Assembly: GCA_029945625.1 (NCBI GenBank)
Contig: JAQSCW010000046.1
Location: forward strand, 1 to 64,000
Length of the DNA stretch: 64,000 nucleotides
Direction: 5' to 3'
From: a bacterium
GTDB lineage: Bacteria; Bacteroidota; Bacteroidia; B-17B0; Aurantibacillaceae
The notes beneath the pieces are model-generated. The model did no database searches and was not told where the DNA came from. It saw only the letters and a program-made list of their open reading frames with translations. The position numbers and the translations under genes are program-made. Shown here in pieces: positions 17,601 to 26,366 of this stretch. Positions within the stretch are counted from its first letter, which is position 1, and every line of letters begins with the position of its first letter.

Positions 17601-17861
17601 TAGAGTCTTGTCAGCACTCTTTTGTTCAATAGCTTCAACCGCTTGTTGATATGCAGAGTCGGGTAAATTTTCATTTAATTTTTTTAACGCAGCCAATAAA
17701 TACCTGCGAAGTATAACTTCAGATTTATTTTCACGACCCAAAAGCCCCTCGCTTCCAAAGGTTTCTTTTTTCCATGCAGTTTTTACTGTCCACCCAAGCT
17801 CTTCTAACACTTGGTGCGTTGCAGTTTCAACCAATCCGTCTTCTGAATATTCGTAACTCAT
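14652..17861 (-). CDS. hsdR: Type I restriction enzyme R subunit (HsdR)
   Basis: This 1069-residue subunit cuts unmodified DNA after ATP-driven translocation. The N-terminal endonuclease domain has the PD-(D/E)XK pieces RPDVVGFVNGIPLVFFELKA (about 148-167). The SF2 motor has Walker A HTQGSGKSYSM, the DEAH-type box ISDEAHRTQSG and the late motif IARANRVYDDEKENG. The C-terminal helical region binds the methylase core. It sits far from hsdMS because mcrBC lies between them; its start overlaps the mcrC stop by one base. The subunit appears intact, so a functional M2R2S complex is plausible. Confidence 0.96.
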   Translation of the reverse strand: MSYEYSEDGLVETATHQVLEELGWTVKTAWKKETFGSEGLLGRENKSEVILRRYLLAALKKLNENLPDSAYQQAVEAIEQKSADKTLGRINKEKYELLKEGVSVIYTNKDGELEKKKLKVFDFTNCTNNDFLAVRQFEIVGELYNRRPDVVGFVNGIPLVFFELKAHHTDLRNAYTDNITDYKDTISHVFHCNAFIVLSNGTDAKVGTVTSPYKFFLDWKRITEEEEGIVNLDTMLRGTCSKENLMDIFENFLLFDDGGGEVVKIMAKNHQFIGVNKVINKASSIEELKGKLGVFWHTQGSGKSYSMVFISQKIHRKFGGSYTFLVVVDRSELERQIYDTYTGVGAVTSKDIVAKSREHLRELLKENHRYVFTLIHKFSIDPKIESEYPLLTDRKNIIVISDEAHRTQSGTFARNMRFHGIPYASYLGFTGTPIIKEEEELTKNIFGEYVSVYDFKRAIIDGATLPLRYVNKGEKLGIENPNLDEQMVEILQNETLDEDQKRKLTYLFQRDYVILTAEPRLNAIAKDLVWHFNERGYQGKAMLVSLDKPTAVKMYDLITKHWADYVLELKQRINKAVDQQEEQTLQRKLKKVEETEVCVVVSPEQNEVDKFRKMDLNIERHRKKMVERDLEKEFKDEENPFRLAIVCAMWITGFDAPCVSTVYLDKPIKGHTLMQTIARANRVYDDEKENGLIVDYGNVYKSLEQAYSIYGEGGKKGSGKKGENGESGNNERPFELLENLAVELGESIKLVKGYLKELGFELGILSNADAKPMEKIANLKKAVDCVCLNETSRTKFEIMARDVFRKYHALYPEEQVKPFVRQFNAIEAIYQQLNQQTKSADVISIIMDLQSIVNESILIDTNSVSDREGVYVDLSNLDFDKLKAAFAKAEKKNTIVFDLQRAVERKLEQMLRDNPLRLEFYDRYRKIITEYNQGKSLEDTVNAFNNLNGFIRELNEEDARAVRENLDEESLAIFDLLRNGKELSPIEIKDVKKVSVDVLNKLKEEKLKVERWRESRQITAQVKTIIFDTLQWLPQNTYTDTDVSEKTITVYQHIYTNYPGMNTNLGLSK

Positions 17862-19123
17862 TAACTTACTTTTTTATTATTGGATAACTTATCCCATTTA
17901 TCTATTTCATCGTGAATCAGCAACTGCCAATTCTTTATATTATTTTCTACAGGCAATGAAATGATAGCGCATTCTTTTTCAGAAGTATCACCATCAAATG
18001 CAAAATACAATCCTGTTTTTATATTCATTTCTCCCGGATAAGCGAGTGCAACTTTTTTTGCTCCATAATATTCGTGGTAAACATATAGTTGCCTTAAATC
18101 ATCTGGAGACGGATTCCCTCCATTTAAGTTTTTCCATTTAGTATCTAAGACCAAATATTCCCCGCTGCCTTTATTAATAAGGATATCTGGTTTCATTGTT
18201 GTTTTTCTGCCACCATTAGGCTTCCAAAAATCTTTACTAGTTTGAGCGGTTATCGAATAATTACTTGGTTTATGTTTTCTTAAACTAACATAGACAAACT
18301 GCTCCCATAATTTATTCATATCGAACATCAAAGCCAATACATCATTTTTCCCCTTATTCACGTCAGGATGATATTGTAATAGGATCATCTTCGCAATATC
18401 AATCCCTTTTTTATAAGGTAATGTTTTGCGATTAAAAATCAATTTATTGAAAAGAGGCTCAGATATTTTAACATCCGGCATTTCGGGGAAATTCAAGAGT
18501 AATGCTCCCAATCTGCTATGTAATGCAGCATTAGTGTTTATCTGTCGTAATAAAGAAATTGTTTTATATAGTATTTGATGCAATGGATGAATCACATCAT
18601 ATGCATTATATCTTGTAAAAAATCTTTCCTGATGAGTAATGTTTTTTTGAATGTGCTTCGCAAATAGTATGTTGCCTTTTAATGCGTTATTATTTCCTTC
18701 TTGCTTCCGATATTTTTTTACTAATCCACTATGCAAAAGAAACTCTACCTCACTAATAAATAATTCAAAGTATAAATCCAATATTGTATTCGGTTTTGTT
18801 TTTAAATTAGCATTGCTTGTTGATTTTATTTCAAATCCAGAAACCGCTCTCAGCATCCCAATAAGAATATTGCGCCATGCCCCTTTGTCATCTGAATACC
18901 TATCTGCTTTTGGCAATACCTCAATTAAAGTTTTCCCAACCTGAAGTACTCCGACATATTCGTTAAACTGAACGCCTTTGTGGGTTAATGAAAAGTAAGG
19001 AACGCCATCGCCATGATAAGCCTGTAATGCCTTCAATTGATCCTCAGAAATACGGTTTTCACCCTTATCAGTTCGAATAATCTGATGCTCAAAAACAGTT
19101 ATATTTTGATTCGAACTATGCAA
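17861..19123 (-). CDS. mcrC: McrC-like nuclease subunit of a McrBC modification-dependent system
   Basis: The 420-residue protein has an N-terminal domain that in this family stimulates the McrB GTPase, and a C-terminal PD-(D/E)XK nuclease domain. The catalytic pieces are KPDILINKG and YLVLDTKWKNL (D...DxK). The segment FELFISEVEFLLHSGLVKKY is typical of the family. It overlaps the mcrB stop by eight bases and the hsdR start by one, so translation is coupled. With McrB it should cut DNA carrying modified cytosine; the exact target base cannot be inferred. Confidence 0.93.
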   Translation of the reverse strand: MHSSNQNITVFEHQIIRTDKGENRISEDQLKALQAYHGDGVPYFSLTHKGVQFNEYVGVLQVGKTLIEVLPKADRYSDDKGAWRNILIGMLRAVSGFEIKSTSNANLKTKPNTILDLYFELFISEVEFLLHSGLVKKYRKQEGNNNALKGNILFAKHIQKNITHQERFFTRYNAYDVIHPLHQILYKTISLLRQINTNAALHSRLGALLLNFPEMPDVKISEPLFNKLIFNRKTLPYKKGIDIAKMILLQYHPDVNKGKNDVLALMFDMNKLWEQFVYVSLRKHKPSNYSITAQTSKDFWKPNGGRKTTMKPDILINKGSGEYLVLDTKWKNLNGGNPSPDDLRQLYVYHEYYGAKKVALAYPGEMNIKTGLYFAFDGDTSEKECAIISLPVENNIKNWQLLIHDEIDKWDKLSNNKKVS

Positions 19124-21986
19124 TTTCTTTTTTCATTAAAAGTTTAATGGCTTTTTCAAAGTCCATTTTAATTGTATTCTTATTTATTTCAATTTTGTAA
19201 TTCAGATTTTTATCTCGGTAATCCACTATTTTATAAACTTCTCTACTATCAAAATCATTTGAGCTTTCGTGATCAAAAGCTGCGAATGAATCCGTTTTCT
19301 CATCCCAATTCTTTAGTTCAAGAAATCCTTTCCCAAGTACAAGCCCAATTTTTCCAAAGTCTCCAAAAAAGTACTCTTGTAATAAAGGAATAATATTTTT
19401 ATAAAAAGAGTTGATCAGCTTTTCTTCTGCGTCTTCTTCATCTTTTAATATAAAGTAGGAGTGACCTATTAAATGGTCTTTATCAATCAGTTTTTCAATT
19501 CTATTATTTATCGTTTTCAATATTTCAAAGGCAACAGAATCCGCATAGTCATACTGCAATTCAGCGAGATCATACTTTGGTGGTATTTCCTCAAATGTGA
19601 ATCTCCTTCTTAGTGCCGTATCTAGTGCCTCAACACTTCGGTCTGCCGTATTCATAGTGCCTACTAAGTATAAATTAGGAGGAATACCAAATCGTTCTTT
19701 GCTATATGCCAATGTTGCTTCTAGTGCCTCCGGCTTGCCAAGTCGTTTGTCATCTTCTATCAAAGTAATTAGCTCACCGAATATTTGAGATACGTTTCCT
19801 CTATTAATTTCATCAATTATAAGTACGTAATTTTTTGGTGCAACCACTTTATGCTCAATAGTTGTCGTAGTGATTGATTTTTCAAAATCTTTTATTGCTT
19901 TAAATACAGCGTAATAATTTGTTGTCCATCCAATATCAGTGCCAACTTCTTTTCTTAATTGCTCATTTATATTTGTGATATCATCGGGGCTTTGAAATTT
20001 ATCATAGATTCTTTTCAATTTATCTTTAGTAATAGTTTCAATTGTATTTGCACTTTCCCCTGAGGTAGAAATACCTTCCCCTTCTAGTTTAAGCAATTTT
20101 ACGTTTGATCGTCTTGATGGAAAAATATGAAAATCGCCTTCTTCTAATTTTGAAATGATTTCTGTTAATCGTTTTAAAAAAGCTGCGTACAATTCCTCGA
20201 AATTTGCAACAGTCGCAGTTTCATTACCTGTGTTGGTTAACTTTTCACTACTCTTGATTTGGTTACAAAACTTCTTTAAGATTCCATTAACTACTTTATA
20301 AATTACTGGCTGTCCTTCTTGTTTTGGCTCTAAAGGTTTTATTCCTTCAATAAAATCTTCATAACTCATGCTTTGATGGAAAGTAGTAAATACAATTTGA
20401 CCATTTCTTATTAAACGATCAAATTCATCTTTTACCAACTTCCGCTCTTGTGTAAGATCAAAAGATGGGTTAATAATTGTTATCGCTTTATTAATGGAAT
20501 TATAGGTTTTACCTGTTCCCGGAGGACCGAAAAGTATTTGATTTAAACTCATAGTTAAATTATTAGGATTCTCACTTACTGCTTCTTCACCTGAAAGTTC
20601 TTCTATAAACTTTTTATACTTCTTTAAAGAAGAACTGTACATGTGATGACCTGTCTTGTTTTTTTCTAGATATTCAGCATCAGTTTTAAGGTTGTTGTAA
20701 AAATTAACAAAGGAAGATGGATCTTGAATTTCATAGAATGACTCTTGTATTAATTCCAATCGCACTCCAATTCTGTTTAATGTAGGTGCAGCAGACAAAT
20801 AGTTTGATGCGCTTTTTGGAATTACTTTTATAAGATATTCCTTAAACATTTTTTCGAATTCCGCAATTGAATATTTCTTAGACATAACTGTACTTATTTT
20901 AGTAATAGTTTGAGGTTCGGATTTAATAGGCGAGAGATTGTCTTGTCGTGGCGCATCATATTCCTTGTAAAATTTAAATTCACTCACTGAAATAGGGTTA
21001 ATTTTTTCAATTGAGTTTGCCAAGAAAACTATGCTCGCAGATTTTTTGGAGTCTTTATAATCTTCGAACTTGTCATGGTAATAAAGAATATTTTGTTTTT
21101 TATCCCATTGCTTTTTATCTAAGTCATCTTGTTTCTCAGCAAAATCAATTATGTCTGCCTTATAATTTACATTCCCTCCCGAACTATAATACAATGGAAA
21201 GCTTCCACCTTCATTAACAATATTTCTTAAAAATTTTAACGTGTTTATAGTTCCACTGGGTCTTTTACTGTTCCATATAATACAAGAATCAAAGCCGGAC
21301 ATCTCTTCAATATGCTCATCTTGCCAACCAGTACCATCAGATGCCATTAAACCAACAACCTCTTCCTTCCATTCGTTTCCCACCGCATAGATTAGTATTG
21401 CAAGCAGCTCAGTATAATTATCCTGGTTTTCTACATTTAAACCAAAGGGCTGGAAATATTGTTTTAAATCGTCAATGAAAGTATTTGCATTGTATTCTTT
21501 TTTAAACAGATTAGTTGAAATTACAGCTCGGTGATTTTCGCTTAGTACAGTGGTGTTGTTTTGCGGATCTAATAAATAATTAAAAGCATTACGAATAGAA
21601 CCAGCCGAAAGGGGATCATGATTAAATTTGAATCTTATTATTCCCTCCATCCAATTACCCATTCTCACACTTGCTTCTGCAAGTGTTCGTTTATCTGAGT
21701 ATTGGTTATACATGTGCTTGTTTTTTGCCTTTACATCACAGTAAGAAATAATTTCGAAGAGCAAATCGAGTACGTCTCTAATTTCCTGTTTGGTAGTTGC
21801 CTCTTTTTGTAACTTTTCGTAGTCGGTGCTTAAAGCAATCAATTCAGATTTTAAAGCGTCATTCACATTTAAGTTTAGCCATTTGTTTAAAGCATCTTGA
21901 CCTTTTTCAAAATAGAAATCAGGAGAATTAATTACATTCTGACAATCCGGTTGCTCAAGTATATTATTTATTTCTTCCTGTGTCAT
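19116..21986 (-). CDS. mcrB: McrB-like AAA+ GTPase subunit
   Basis: A 956-residue protein. The large N-terminal part (about 1-480) has no McrB-N (DUF3578) motif that I can see and probably holds the modified-DNA reader. It includes a segment SAGSIRNAFNYLLDP seen in family homologues and a helical subdomain near 385-470. The AAA+ domain carries Walker A LFGPPGTGKTYNS, the NRGNVSQIFGEL segment and the McrB signature VGTMNTADRSVEALDTALRRRF. The family uses GTP. It is 11 bases from hsdS and overlaps mcrC. The long N-terminus differs from E. coli McrB and may set another specificity. Confidence 0.94.
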   Translation of the reverse strand: MTQEEINNILEQPDCQNVINSPDFYFEKGQDALNKWLNLNVNDALKSELIALSTDYEKLQKEATTKQEIRDVLDLLFEIISYCDVKAKNKHMYNQYSDKRTLAEASVRMGNWMEGIIRFKFNHDPLSAGSIRNAFNYLLDPQNNTTVLSENHRAVISTNLFKKEYNANTFIDDLKQYFQPFGLNVENQDNYTELLAILIYAVGNEWKEEVVGLMASDGTGWQDEHIEEMSGFDSCIIWNSKRPSGTINTLKFLRNIVNEGGSFPLYYSSGGNVNYKADIIDFAEKQDDLDKKQWDKKQNILYYHDKFEDYKDSKKSASIVFLANSIEKINPISVSEFKFYKEYDAPRQDNLSPIKSEPQTITKISTVMSKKYSIAEFEKMFKEYLIKVIPKSASNYLSAAPTLNRIGVRLELIQESFYEIQDPSSFVNFYNNLKTDAEYLEKNKTGHHMYSSSLKKYKKFIEELSGEEAVSENPNNLTMSLNQILFGPPGTGKTYNSINKAITIINPSFDLTQERKLVKDEFDRLIRNGQIVFTTFHQSMSYEDFIEGIKPLEPKQEGQPVIYKVVNGILKKFCNQIKSSEKLTNTGNETATVANFEELYAAFLKRLTEIISKLEEGDFHIFPSRRSNVKLLKLEGEGISTSGESANTIETITKDKLKRIYDKFQSPDDITNINEQLRKEVGTDIGWTTNYYAVFKAIKDFEKSITTTTIEHKVVAPKNYVLIIDEINRGNVSQIFGELITLIEDDKRLGKPEALEATLAYSKERFGIPPNLYLVGTMNTADRSVEALDTALRRRFTFEEIPPKYDLAELQYDYADSVAFEILKTINNRIEKLIDKDHLIGHSYFILKDEEDAEEKLINSFYKNIIPLLQEYFFGDFGKIGLVLGKGFLELKNWDEKTDSFAAFDHESSNDFDSREVYKIVDYRDKNLNYKIEINKNTIKMDFEKAIKLLMKKEIA

Positions 21987-21997
21987 TACTATTAATT

Positions 21998-23215
21998 TTA
22001 TTGGTCAACTTCAATTTCATTGTTCATTAATCTAGGCAACAAAATATCGCGAGATTCCTTCAGAAGTAAATTTTGAGCAGTGAGTTTTGCGCTTAATTTT
22101 AAAGTTGGCTCTATTAGCGTTTCGAATTGTTGCTGGTATTCCATCATTGGCACTATAACTTCCACAAGGTCTTTTAAATCATTTCTCGATAATTCAAGTT
22201 GATTAGTAGACCCTTTGCCCATATTTGTAATTACATTTTCTTGGGATTTAATTAAAAAGCCTAATAAAATTGGTGATATGATTGTTTTATTTGCCCGGAT
22301 GATAGATACGTGTGTATCAACTATAATATTTTGGTTTAAGTGCGTTACTTGCGCCACTCTTCCAAGAGTTCCAGCTCCAGTTGAATTAACAAGGACATCG
22401 TAAAGTTGTAAATACTTTTCTTGAGCAATCTTCGTTCCAGATGATGTTAATCTTGATTGCGTTAAGCTTATTATTCCATTTCGAATGCATTTTTGATTTA
22501 TAACCGCAATCCCGTTTTCTTCTACATATTTTGGCGAAACGCCCCTTGATAAGTAATCTACTGCTTCTCCTAATTTTATTTTGCTCCATCCGTCTGGAAT
22601 ACCAGTTTTAGCGTTAATGTTTTGTTGTTTACCATTTATGCGAAACTTAACAAACCATTCGTCATAGGTACGCTGTGCGAGTTCTTCTAACAACTTAATG
22701 CGTTTTAAATTATTTGCAATTAAATCATCATAAGCAGAAAGTATAAAAGCAATTTTACGCTGGATAGCGAGAGGAGGTAATAACAACTCAATCCCACCTA
22801 ATTCGGTTCTCCCTAATTCTTGTTGGTTTGTTGCCCCTTTCCCTAAAGAAACAATTTCCGGTTCTTTAAGTGCCAGTTGCAAGGCAATAAAGACTTTATC
22901 AACTTTATCATTTGGTCTAACTATAGTAATATGTGTATCAACCAAGGTTGGTTGATCCAGAGATTTAATTTGAGCGGTTCTGCCAAGAGTTCCTGTGCCG
23001 GTTGAGTTAACCAGAATATCAAAAAGTTTCAAATATTTTTCAGGCGAAACTTTTTTTTCCAATGAAGAATATCGAGCAACTTCTAAAGAGACAACATTAT
23101 TTCTAATACACTTTTGATTAAGTATTAAATTACCTTCTTCAGAATACTTGGGAGAAATTCCTCTATTAAGTAAATCACAAATATCTCTTAAAACTACTGA
23201 TTCCAATTTTTTCAT
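21998..23215 (-). CDS. hsdS: Type I restriction specificity subunit (HsdS) with two near-identical target domains
   Basis: This 405-residue subunit positions HsdM and HsdR on DNA. It has the usual two target-recognition domains (TRDs) and helical spacers (LLEELAQRTYDEWFVKF in the middle). The two TRDs are clear paralogues: both start RGxSPKYxEE, continue with LNQKCIRN / INQKCIRN, then LVNSTGxGTLGR, VDTH and GKGxTNQxEL. HsdS normally reads two different half-sites, so this duplication predicts a symmetric or nearly symmetric bipartite target. It overlaps hsdM by four bases. Confidence 0.95.
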   Translation of the reverse strand: MKKLESVVLRDICDLLNRGISPKYSEEGNLILNQKCIRNNVVSLEVARYSSLEKKVSPEKYLKLFDILVNSTGTGTLGRTAQIKSLDQPTLVDTHITIVRPNDKVDKVFIALQLALKEPEIVSLGKGATNQQELGRTELGGIELLLPPLAIQRKIAFILSAYDDLIANNLKRIKLLEELAQRTYDEWFVKFRINGKQQNINAKTGIPDGWSKIKLGEAVDYLSRGVSPKYVEENGIAVINQKCIRNGIISLTQSRLTSSGTKIAQEKYLQLYDVLVNSTGAGTLGRVAQVTHLNQNIIVDTHVSIIRANKTIISPILLGFLIKSQENVITNMGKGSTNQLELSRNDLKDLVEVIVPMMEYQQQFETLIEPTLKLSAKLTAQNLLLKESRDILLPRLMNNEIEVDQ

Positions 23216-24780
23216 ATCATTTGCTTAAGATTATTTGATATGGTTTTGCCTAAAAGAGCGGCTTCTTTATTCAACCCATCTAACTCTTCCTGTATTTCAA
23301 CCAATCTGCCTTTAAAATCGATTCCATCATCTTCAATAAATGTCACTCCAACATATCTTCCAGGCGTTAAGCTGTAATCATTTTCAACAACTTCTTCTAT
23401 TGAAACGATCCTGCACAACCCTTCGATGTTATGGTATTTTCCATCAGGGAAACGCTCTTTAAACCAAGTATTAGCTTTACTAACATTATTTTTTTCACCA
23501 CGATATAATTTTATAATGGTTGTTAAACCCTCTAATTGTTCTTCGCTAAAATCATTAATTGTTGAAGTCACTTTTCTAAAGACATTACGTGCATCAATCA
23601 TTAAAATATTTTTCTTGTTTTCTTTACGCTTGCCTTTATCATAAAACCAAACATGGCATGGCAAAGAACGAGTGTAAAAAAAATTGTTCCCTACGCTTAC
23701 AATACAATCCACAGCACCGCTCTCTATTAATTGTTGCCGTATTAATTTTTCGCTATGCCCTGCATCTGTTGCTGAGCTTGCCATAACAAAACCTGCCCGT
23801 CCTTTCTGATTTAAATAACTATAGAAATATTGTATCCACATGTAATTAGCATTATCTGCCTTTGGTAAACCAAATGGTAAGCGTGGATCTGTCTTTACAA
23901 ATTCTTTTCCCTTATCAACTTTATTCACATTAAATGGAGGATTAGCCATCACAAAATCACACTTACCAAGCAAATTATGTGGATCACTGTAAAAACTATT
24001 TGCTTCAATTATTTTACCTTCAATACCATGTATTGCCAAATTAATTTTAGCAAGTTTAGTGTTATTTGTTTTTTGCTCTGTGCCGTAACATTTAATTGCT
24101 TCATTAATTTCCTTGCTAGTATGGTCTTTTACAAAATAACCCGTCTGAACAAACATGCCTCCCGAACCGCAAGCAGGGTCGTGAATAATTCCGTGATCTG
24201 GTTCAATAAAGTTGACAATGAGTTGTACTAAACTTGGAGGAGTAAAAAACTCTCCTCCTTCTTGCGCCCCTGCTCCTTGCATAGAAAACTTCATAAGGAA
24301 GTATTCGTATATGCGCCCGAAAACATCACCAGTTGCCTTTTTAACAGCGTCCTTATTAAATACACGAATTAAATCCCGCAATAAATCACTTTCAAACTCT
24401 TGATAGTTTTTAGGCAAATTTCCTGATAAATCAGGGTATTCAGCTTCAATCTGTTTCATCGCATTATTGATAGCTTCAGCGATATCTTTACTCTCCGGTA
24501 GAGCAGCTAAGTATTCATACTTCGCTATCTCGGGTAACATAATTGCGCCAGCAGCTAAATAATCTTCTTTTGTTGCAGCTCTTTTTCCTCTTGGATTGTT
24601 AGGTATTTTTTTCTCAACTATAGGTTTTGCCTCTTCGTATTTGTTTTGTGCAAAGCGCAATAATACTAATCCTAATACAGGATCTTTATACTCAGCCGCT
24701 GTCAGCTTACTATTAGCACGAAGCGCATCAGCTGCATCCCACAATTCTTTCTCTAGCTGTTTAATTTGTTCTTGTGTCAT
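23212..24780 (-). CDS. hsdM: Type I restriction methylase (HsdM, N6-adenine)
   Basis: This 522-residue methylase has the N-terminal HsdM helical domain (ELWDAADALRANSKLTAAEY) and a Rossmann methyltransferase domain with the SAM motif DPACGSGGMF and the catalytic NPPF motif in FVMANPPFNVNK. The family feature GGEFFTPPSLVQL is present. It transfers methyl to adenine N6 and with HsdS protects host sites. The C-terminal tail (about 470-522) is the coiled part that contacts HsdS. It is 10 bases from the nuclease gene upstream. Confidence 0.97.
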   Translation of the reverse strand: MTQEQIKQLEKELWDAADALRANSKLTAAEYKDPVLGLVLLRFAQNKYEEAKPIVEKKIPNNPRGKRAATKEDYLAAGAIMLPEIAKYEYLAALPESKDIAEAINNAMKQIEAEYPDLSGNLPKNYQEFESDLLRDLIRVFNKDAVKKATGDVFGRIYEYFLMKFSMQGAGAQEGGEFFTPPSLVQLIVNFIEPDHGIIHDPACGSGGMFVQTGYFVKDHTSKEINEAIKCYGTEQKTNNTKLAKINLAIHGIEGKIIEANSFYSDPHNLLGKCDFVMANPPFNVNKVDKGKEFVKTDPRLPFGLPKADNANYMWIQYFYSYLNQKGRAGFVMASSATDAGHSEKLIRQQLIESGAVDCIVSVGNNFFYTRSLPCHVWFYDKGKRKENKKNILMIDARNVFRKVTSTINDFSEEQLEGLTTIIKLYRGEKNNVSKANTWFKERFPDGKYHNIEGLCRIVSIEEVVENDYSLTPGRYVGVTFIEDDGIDFKGRLVEIQEELDGLNKEAALLGKTISNNLKQMI

Positions 24781-24790
24781 AATTAATTTT

Positions 24791-25714
24791 TTAAGAGATC
24801 ACCTTTATCTCATGTTTTAATAATTCACGTTGAAGGGTGTCTTCGAGGTTTTTGATATCAGAAGGAGTCAATTGAATAAGTTTCAATCCCAACTCACTAT
24901 AGATTTTAAGTTTTTGTTCTTTTCTTTTATTATAGTATTCATTGCCTTGCACGCCCCAGTATTCAATATAAACAGCATATGGTCTGCCGGGTCCAGATGG
25001 AATGTGAAAATCGGAAAGCACATCTTCTAAAGTATTTGGTAATTTCTTTTCGTATGCATGAGGTATGCCCCACAAATAAAGTGAATCATCAATAGCCATT
25101 TCTCCTTGTGAACGAACATAGTGTCCGTCTTTGCTTCTAAACTCGGCAGGGTATTTTTTTCTATAATCATCAACAGAATTGCCGTCCTTTTTTTCTAAAA
25201 TTAAATTTTCAGGTTTTGTTTCTTTTGAAACAACTGGCTTAATACCAAAATTTTCCAACAAGTCTGGATTATTTAATACGCTTTCTGGCCATTTTACATA
25301 TTTTTGACCAGAGGTTTCGTGTTCAAATTCACGTCCACCTAATGATTTTCCTAATTTAGTGATCCCCCAACCCGCAACTGTTTTTTGAACCCAACCTAAT
25401 TCATTTAAGATTAGATTGATCTTTCGATTTGAAACATCAAAATGTTCACCGAGTTGTGTTGCGCTAAAGTATTTTGATTTTGAATTTTGATCATTTGATT
25501 TTTTTTCTTCCCAATCTATATTTTCTGGCCACACGATATAGTCACCATATTGCTGACTGTTTTTAATTTCACCACCTGCTAATTTCCCATCATTGGTAAG
25601 ATTCCATTTATCATCTTTTTTAAAGATCCAACCTTTGTCTGTAAGAATTTTGAATAAATCCTTTGATTCAATATTTCTTTCTTTTGCAAGAGCTGATGTT
25701 GAAATAGTTTTCAT
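24791..25714 (-). CDS. Putative PD-(D/E)XK nuclease with two N-terminal winged-helix repeats
   Basis: The ATG at 25714 is preferred over the GTG two codons earlier, giving 307 residues. Residues ~1-70 and ~85-155 are two copies of one domain (ALAKERNIESKDLFKILTDKGW against QLGEHFDVSNRKINLILNELGW, both ending GG...WPE). Each resembles the KilA-C/winged-helix DNA-binding type. The C-terminal ~100 residues look like a PD-(D/E)XK nuclease of the kind found in UvrD- and Vsr-related proteins: VRSQGEMAID, VLSDFHIP, AVYIEYWGV, then a C-terminal helix. It lies between the helicase module and hsdM at ~10-base spacing. Whether it serves the R-M system or the helicase module is unknown. Confidence 0.6.
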   Translation of the reverse strand: MKTISTSALAKERNIESKDLFKILTDKGWIFKKDDKWNLTNDGKLAGGEIKNSQQYGDYIVWPENIDWEEKKSNDQNSKSKYFSATQLGEHFDVSNRKINLILNELGWVQKTVAGWGITKLGKSLGGREFEHETSGQKYVKWPESVLNNPDLLENFGIKPVVSKETKPENLILEKKDGNSVDDYRKKYPAEFRSKDGHYVRSQGEMAIDDSLYLWGIPHAYEKKLPNTLEDVLSDFHIPSGPGRPYAVYIEYWGVQGNEYYNKRKEQKLKIYSELGLKLIQLTPSDIKNLEDTLQRELLKHEIKVIS

Positions 25715-25730
25715 ATACACTTTTAAGTAT

Positions 25731-26366
25731 TTACTTAATATTTGAGTTTAGTAATCCAACGATTATTGCGCCTAAGGCAAGGACAGCAGCGATTATTGCA
25801 ATCAGTTTAATTGTTTTTACTTGCTTCGCATTTGTCTCAGATAATTCGATTTGCTTCTTAAGCGTGTCTTTTATATCTCTTAAATCATCTTTTATATTTG
25901 ATTCTACTCTTTCAAGTCTCGATTGCAAATTTTGAACTGCTTGATTAATTCCGGCTGTTGTTGCGTCTAACTTGTCCAAGCGAGTAGGGAAATCAACTTT
26001 GTCAAGTTTCTCATTCAGCTTATTAATTGTCTCAATCTGATTTGAAATCGCTTCTGTAAGAGATTTAATTTTCTTTATCGGCTCTTCAAATTTTGCCAAT
26101 GCTTCAGACTTAATAGAATCAATTTGCGAATCTAGTTTAGCAGAAACGGTTTCGAGTTTTTTAGTTTGCTCTTTTACTCTTTCATCAATGAGTTTTTCAA
26201 GATTTTTCAAATGTGATTGATAATCGCCTTGAATACCTTTAGCAGCCAAGGAGATAATTTCCCCGGATTCTGCCATAGTTTTAATCTGCTTTACAGCATT
26301 GTCCAAACTGGACAACTCATTCTGTAACTTCAGCAGTTCTTGATGTATTTCTTCCTGAATAGTCAT
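25731..26366 (-). CDS. Coiled-coil protein with C-terminal membrane anchor
   Basis: The 211-residue protein is almost entirely heptad-repeat coiled coil (residues ~5-180) and ends in one hydrophobic span, TIKLIAIIAAVLALGAIIVG, with a four-residue tail. It is therefore a predicted tail-anchored inner-membrane protein. Its start overlaps the helicase stop by 50 bases; the next ATG (codon 32) would remove heptads, so the first is kept. No family was recognised. Coupling to the helicase suggests a membrane-tethered sensor or effector part for that module, by inference. Confidence 0.7.
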   Translation of the reverse strand: MTIQEEIHQELLKLQNELSSLDNAVKQIKTMAESGEIISLAAKGIQGDYQSHLKNLEKLIDERVKEQTKKLETVSAKLDSQIDSIKSEALAKFEEPIKKIKSLTEAISNQIETINKLNEKLDKVDFPTRLDKLDATTAGINQAVQNLQSRLERVESNIKDDLRDIKDTLKKQIELSETNAKQVKTIKLIAIIAAVLALGAIIVGLLNSNIK

